A stretch of 64,000 nucleotides of DNA from Amaranthus tricolor (taxonomy: Eukaryota; Streptophyta; Magnoliopsida; Caryophyllales; Amaranthaceae): positions 43,000,059 to 43,064,058 of the forward strand of contig NC_080047.1 of the NCBI RefSeq assembly GCF_026212465.1. The letters are read 5' to 3'. Made by a program: the position numbers and the translations under genes. Position 1 is the first letter of the stretch. Every line of letters starts with the position of its first letter. The notes under the pieces are model-generated. The model saw only the letters and a list, made by a program, of their open reading frames with translations, made no database searches and was not told where the DNA came from. Below, in pieces: positions 61,578-64,000 of this stretch.

Positions 61578-61584
61578 TATAAAT
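61578..61584 (+). promoter_or_regulatory. Likely TATA box of the second OSR-like gene
   Basis: TATAAAT 144 bases before the ATG at 61722. This supports the short reading frame over the in-frame ATG at 61512, which lies upstream of the box. Confidence 0.45.
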
Positions 61585-61721
61585 CCCATTTGCACACCTT
61601 AACCACATGCTACACATTACACACCCATTTCCTAATATATTTTCTTGGTGTAAAACCATTACCTAACACCAAACTTAATCCTATTGACAGATTGTTCGAT
61701 TCTCCCCAGAAACCAGCAACG

Positions 61722-61898
61722 ATGAAATGGAAATCAGTCACATTGCTGGTGGTTTTAACAGTAATATTGGCAGCAACACCAATCATTCTTCCGGAACTAC
61801 CGCCGCCGCCACCATTTGTGCTTTTTCTTCCATTACTTGCTTTTTTGTTCTTCATGATCTATTTTTCACCCTCTAAACTCCCTCATATATCAACATAA
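61722..61898 (+). CDS. ARGOS/OSR-type small membrane protein, copy 2
   Basis: A 58-aa product beginning MKWKSVTLLVVLTVILAATP, then ILPELPPPPPF and a second hydrophobic segment (VLFLPLLAFLFFMIYF). Two membrane segments joined by a proline turn define the OSR domain; the N-terminal ATPIILPELPPPP block is close to that of Arabidopsis OSR1/OSR2 as I remember it. A longer in-frame start at 61512 (128 aa) is open, but its extra part has no conserved look and lies before the TATA-like box. A single exon with a short hydrophilic tail. The role in organ growth is inferred from the family only. Confidence 0.75.
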   Translation: MKWKSVTLLVVLTVILAATPIILPELPPPPPFVLFLPLLAFLFFMIYFSPSKLPHIST

Positions 61899-63430
61899 TG
61901 CTCTCTTATAAAGAATGTGATATTTGGGTTTTGCACCAAAATCAAGAAGGGGTGGAGAATCACTTAAAAATGGGTGGAAAAATCTCTTTTACAATAAAAG
62001 GCATTGATATTTAGTGTTATTGTGTTGTTGTAGTAAGGATAAAAGGGTAAAAAAGAATGACAAAAATAGAAATGAGACATTTTTAGTGAATTAGCCTAAT
62101 AAGAAAATGTCTCATTCTCTATGAATAGGAGGGAATAGAAGGGAGTACTTTTTATTCTTTTTCCGTTTTATTTTTAGTTTAATTCAAATTTTCAACAACA
62201 ACTTAATCATAATTCTAAAATATTGAAGTCGGCCATATAAATTAATATATATTTCAAATTTTTTCTTAATTAATTACTAGTCTTATTGCATGGATTAAAT
62301 TGCAGATTACTGAAAGAGAAGAAATTCTTTGTGATTTTTTATATATATACATGTCTTTTTCTAATAATAATGTATTGATGCATGATGATTATGATTTAAT
62401 TTGATATAATTAATTTTTGACTTTTTGTTTTTACTGATGGGGACTTATGAATGGAAGATACATTAACTGTATGGTTTTAATTATAGACTAAGACCTGGTA
62501 CATGCATGCATCTTACTTATAATTAACTATATAACCTTTTTTATTATGATTTTATTTTAATTAATTAAGGAACGTCATTAGTCAAATCTTACTCACAGTC
62601 CATTGGTTGTGAAATACCAGTTATAAAGGAGTATATATAGTCCTTGTCAAGCTTGATATAAATATAAATGAAATAATGCTTTTAAGTGATCCTATATGGT
62701 TATAATTTACACAATTATATGGACTTAGATACAAAAATTAATATTTCATAATATGGTTATTATAGTGAGAGATTGTCTTTCAATAAGACACATTTATTAC
62801 ACTTTTAGCTATATATAGTTAAGTCGGTAATATACAAACATTTTGACTATATTAATTCTTGATAGCAATCGTCAAAAAAATTCGGGTAAACCCTTTAATA
62901 AAAAAAAATGTCAATTGTGTATAATTAACACTATTATGATGGTGATTTTTGGTCCTTGCATTAGGATAACGTACACTCCTCACTTTGAACAATGTTTACG
63001 TTATAAGTAAGAAAAATTCAAAACGCGGAGATACGAAGACATTAGAGTGAATCGGTAAAAACAAAAATGTAAATAATTTTAGCGAAATTCAGAATACTAG
63101 TATGTCAAGTGCGTTGGTCATTTATATTTGCATATATGTTGAATTAATTTGGTTGTTATTTTGTTGTGTTATTTTTTTTTCTGAAATAATTGCTACAATA
63201 TGGTTATTGATGTTATTCATTGTTTAAATTTATTTTATATATTACGGCTAATATGTAAGAAATAATATAATCAAGTGGAATCTTATTTAAATCATATAAT
63301 CAACTTTTTATAAGTTTTAGATTTGCATAGTTTAATATATAAATGATCAAAATAACACATTGAATTGGATTAAAAATATAATATAACTAGTATATTGGAA
63401 CGGATCGAAGGAAGTATATTACACAATTTA
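61899..63430. other. Intergenic DNA after the second OSR-like gene
   Basis: AT-rich, with no gene or clear repeat. Confidence 0.5.
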
Positions 63431-63675
63431 GGGGGTAGTTGGCAAACGACTAATAGTTGGATGCAGTGGATGATTCAATTAGCTGATTTATTTACCAGCT
63501 GATTTTGAACATGCTACTATGAACAACTTGTTAAAAACCAGCTTATTCATAACAATAAGTCATTTCACCCAGGTAATTTCCCAAATACTAGCATTGTCTG
63601 GTTTGACCACCAAACTCTCTATTTATATCAAAATAAGTTAAAATTACCCGACAAATTACTTTCCTAAACACTTCC
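63431..63675. mobile_element. MITE with GGGTGTTTGG-type ends, copy 2 (opposite orientation)
   Basis: Read on the minus strand it resembles 45321-45585, including GGTCAAACCAGAC and GCTGGTTTTTAACAAG-like blocks. Its ends are more decayed than in the other copy. Confidence 0.6.
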
Positions 63676-64000
63676 TTAATATTAATAAAATTTTAAATAA
63701 AAGGATCTAAACATGAAGTAATTTAGGTAATAATCATTTACCCAACAAGACATAGAGAGAAATACTTAGAAGTACTTCTTCCTTCCTCCGTTTCATATTA
63801 GTTGCAACATTAGAAAAAATAACCCTATTTATTTATCATTCTTAATTTGTGATTAGTTTTTAATCTATAAGTTAAAACATAATCATGTAAGATCTTGTTT
63901 GATTTGTCTCATTACAAATATTATTAATATTAAATTTTTATAATTTTTTATTATATATATAATTAAAAATATTAAAAATTAAATTGATATATTAAATTAC
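63676..64000. other. Window end: Stowaway-like fragment in AT-rich DNA
   Basis: CTTCCTTCCTCCGTTTCATATTAG near 63778 looks like the left end of a Stowaway-type MITE that may continue past the window. Confidence 0.4.

Noticed and set aside
61512..61721. Longer start for the second OSR-like gene
   Set aside because: Extra residues lack conservation and lie upstream of a TATA-like box, so the ATG at 61722 is preferred.

Overview
The window looks like nuclear DNA of a plant, very probably a eudicot. The evidence is spliced genes with AT-rich introns, a plant Sirevirus-type Ty1-copia retrotransposon, subgroup Ib bHLH genes, ARGOS/OSR genes, a Mutator-like (MULE) transposon and many MITEs, all in AT-rich intergenic DNA. 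The TE style and bHLH sequences make me think of Caryophyllales (spinach/beet relatives), but that is an impression and was not tested.

Layout. 1-9818: a minus-strand Sirevirus-like LTR retrotransposon. Its 3' LTR is cut by the window edge and its 5' LTR is complete; gag, pol and the env-like region are recognisable but broken by stops and a frameshift. 9.8-27.9 kb: gene-poor DNA with two copies of a long-inverted-repeat element, two non-autonomous hAT elements with clean 8-bp target duplications, a MULE-type MITE whose empty site survives in a nearby duplicate, an inverted minisatellite, TA microsatellites and one possible tiny two-exon gene near 17 kb. 28.1-45.0 kb: three tandem plus-strand bHLH genes with the same three-exon, phase-0 structure. 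In Arabidopsis, subgroup Ib (bHLH38/39/100/101, ORG2/ORG3) controls iron-deficiency responses, so this looks like an iron-regulator cluster. Between the second and third genes lie a hAT MITE, a long hairpin, a GATC-rich element and the 3' remnant of a LINE. 49.66-53.93 kb: a MULE with an intact-looking 830-aa transposase fused to an OTU cysteine-protease domain. It also carries a broken piece of a BAHD acyltransferase gene between private inverted repeats. About 0.7 kb further on is a 513-bp palindromic element with related ends. 56.4-61.9 kb: two small ARGOS/OSR-type membrane-protein genes about 5 kb apart, with a decayed copia gag remnant between them. 61.9-64 kb: intergenic DNA with one more MITE.

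How the parts relate. The host genes are the bHLH trio (putative iron-deficiency regulators) and the OSR pair (putative organ-growth regulators); I see no functional link between the two groups. The most unusual item is the MULE family at 49.6-55.2 kb, for three reasons: a transposase-OTU fusion whose only apparent start abuts a 19-bp palindrome in its own terminal repeat, a captured BAHD fragment, and a nearby non-autonomous relative built from repeated near-perfect palindromes. All exon boundaries were read by eye from splice motifs, frame and family similarity; none was tested with transcripts or database searches.
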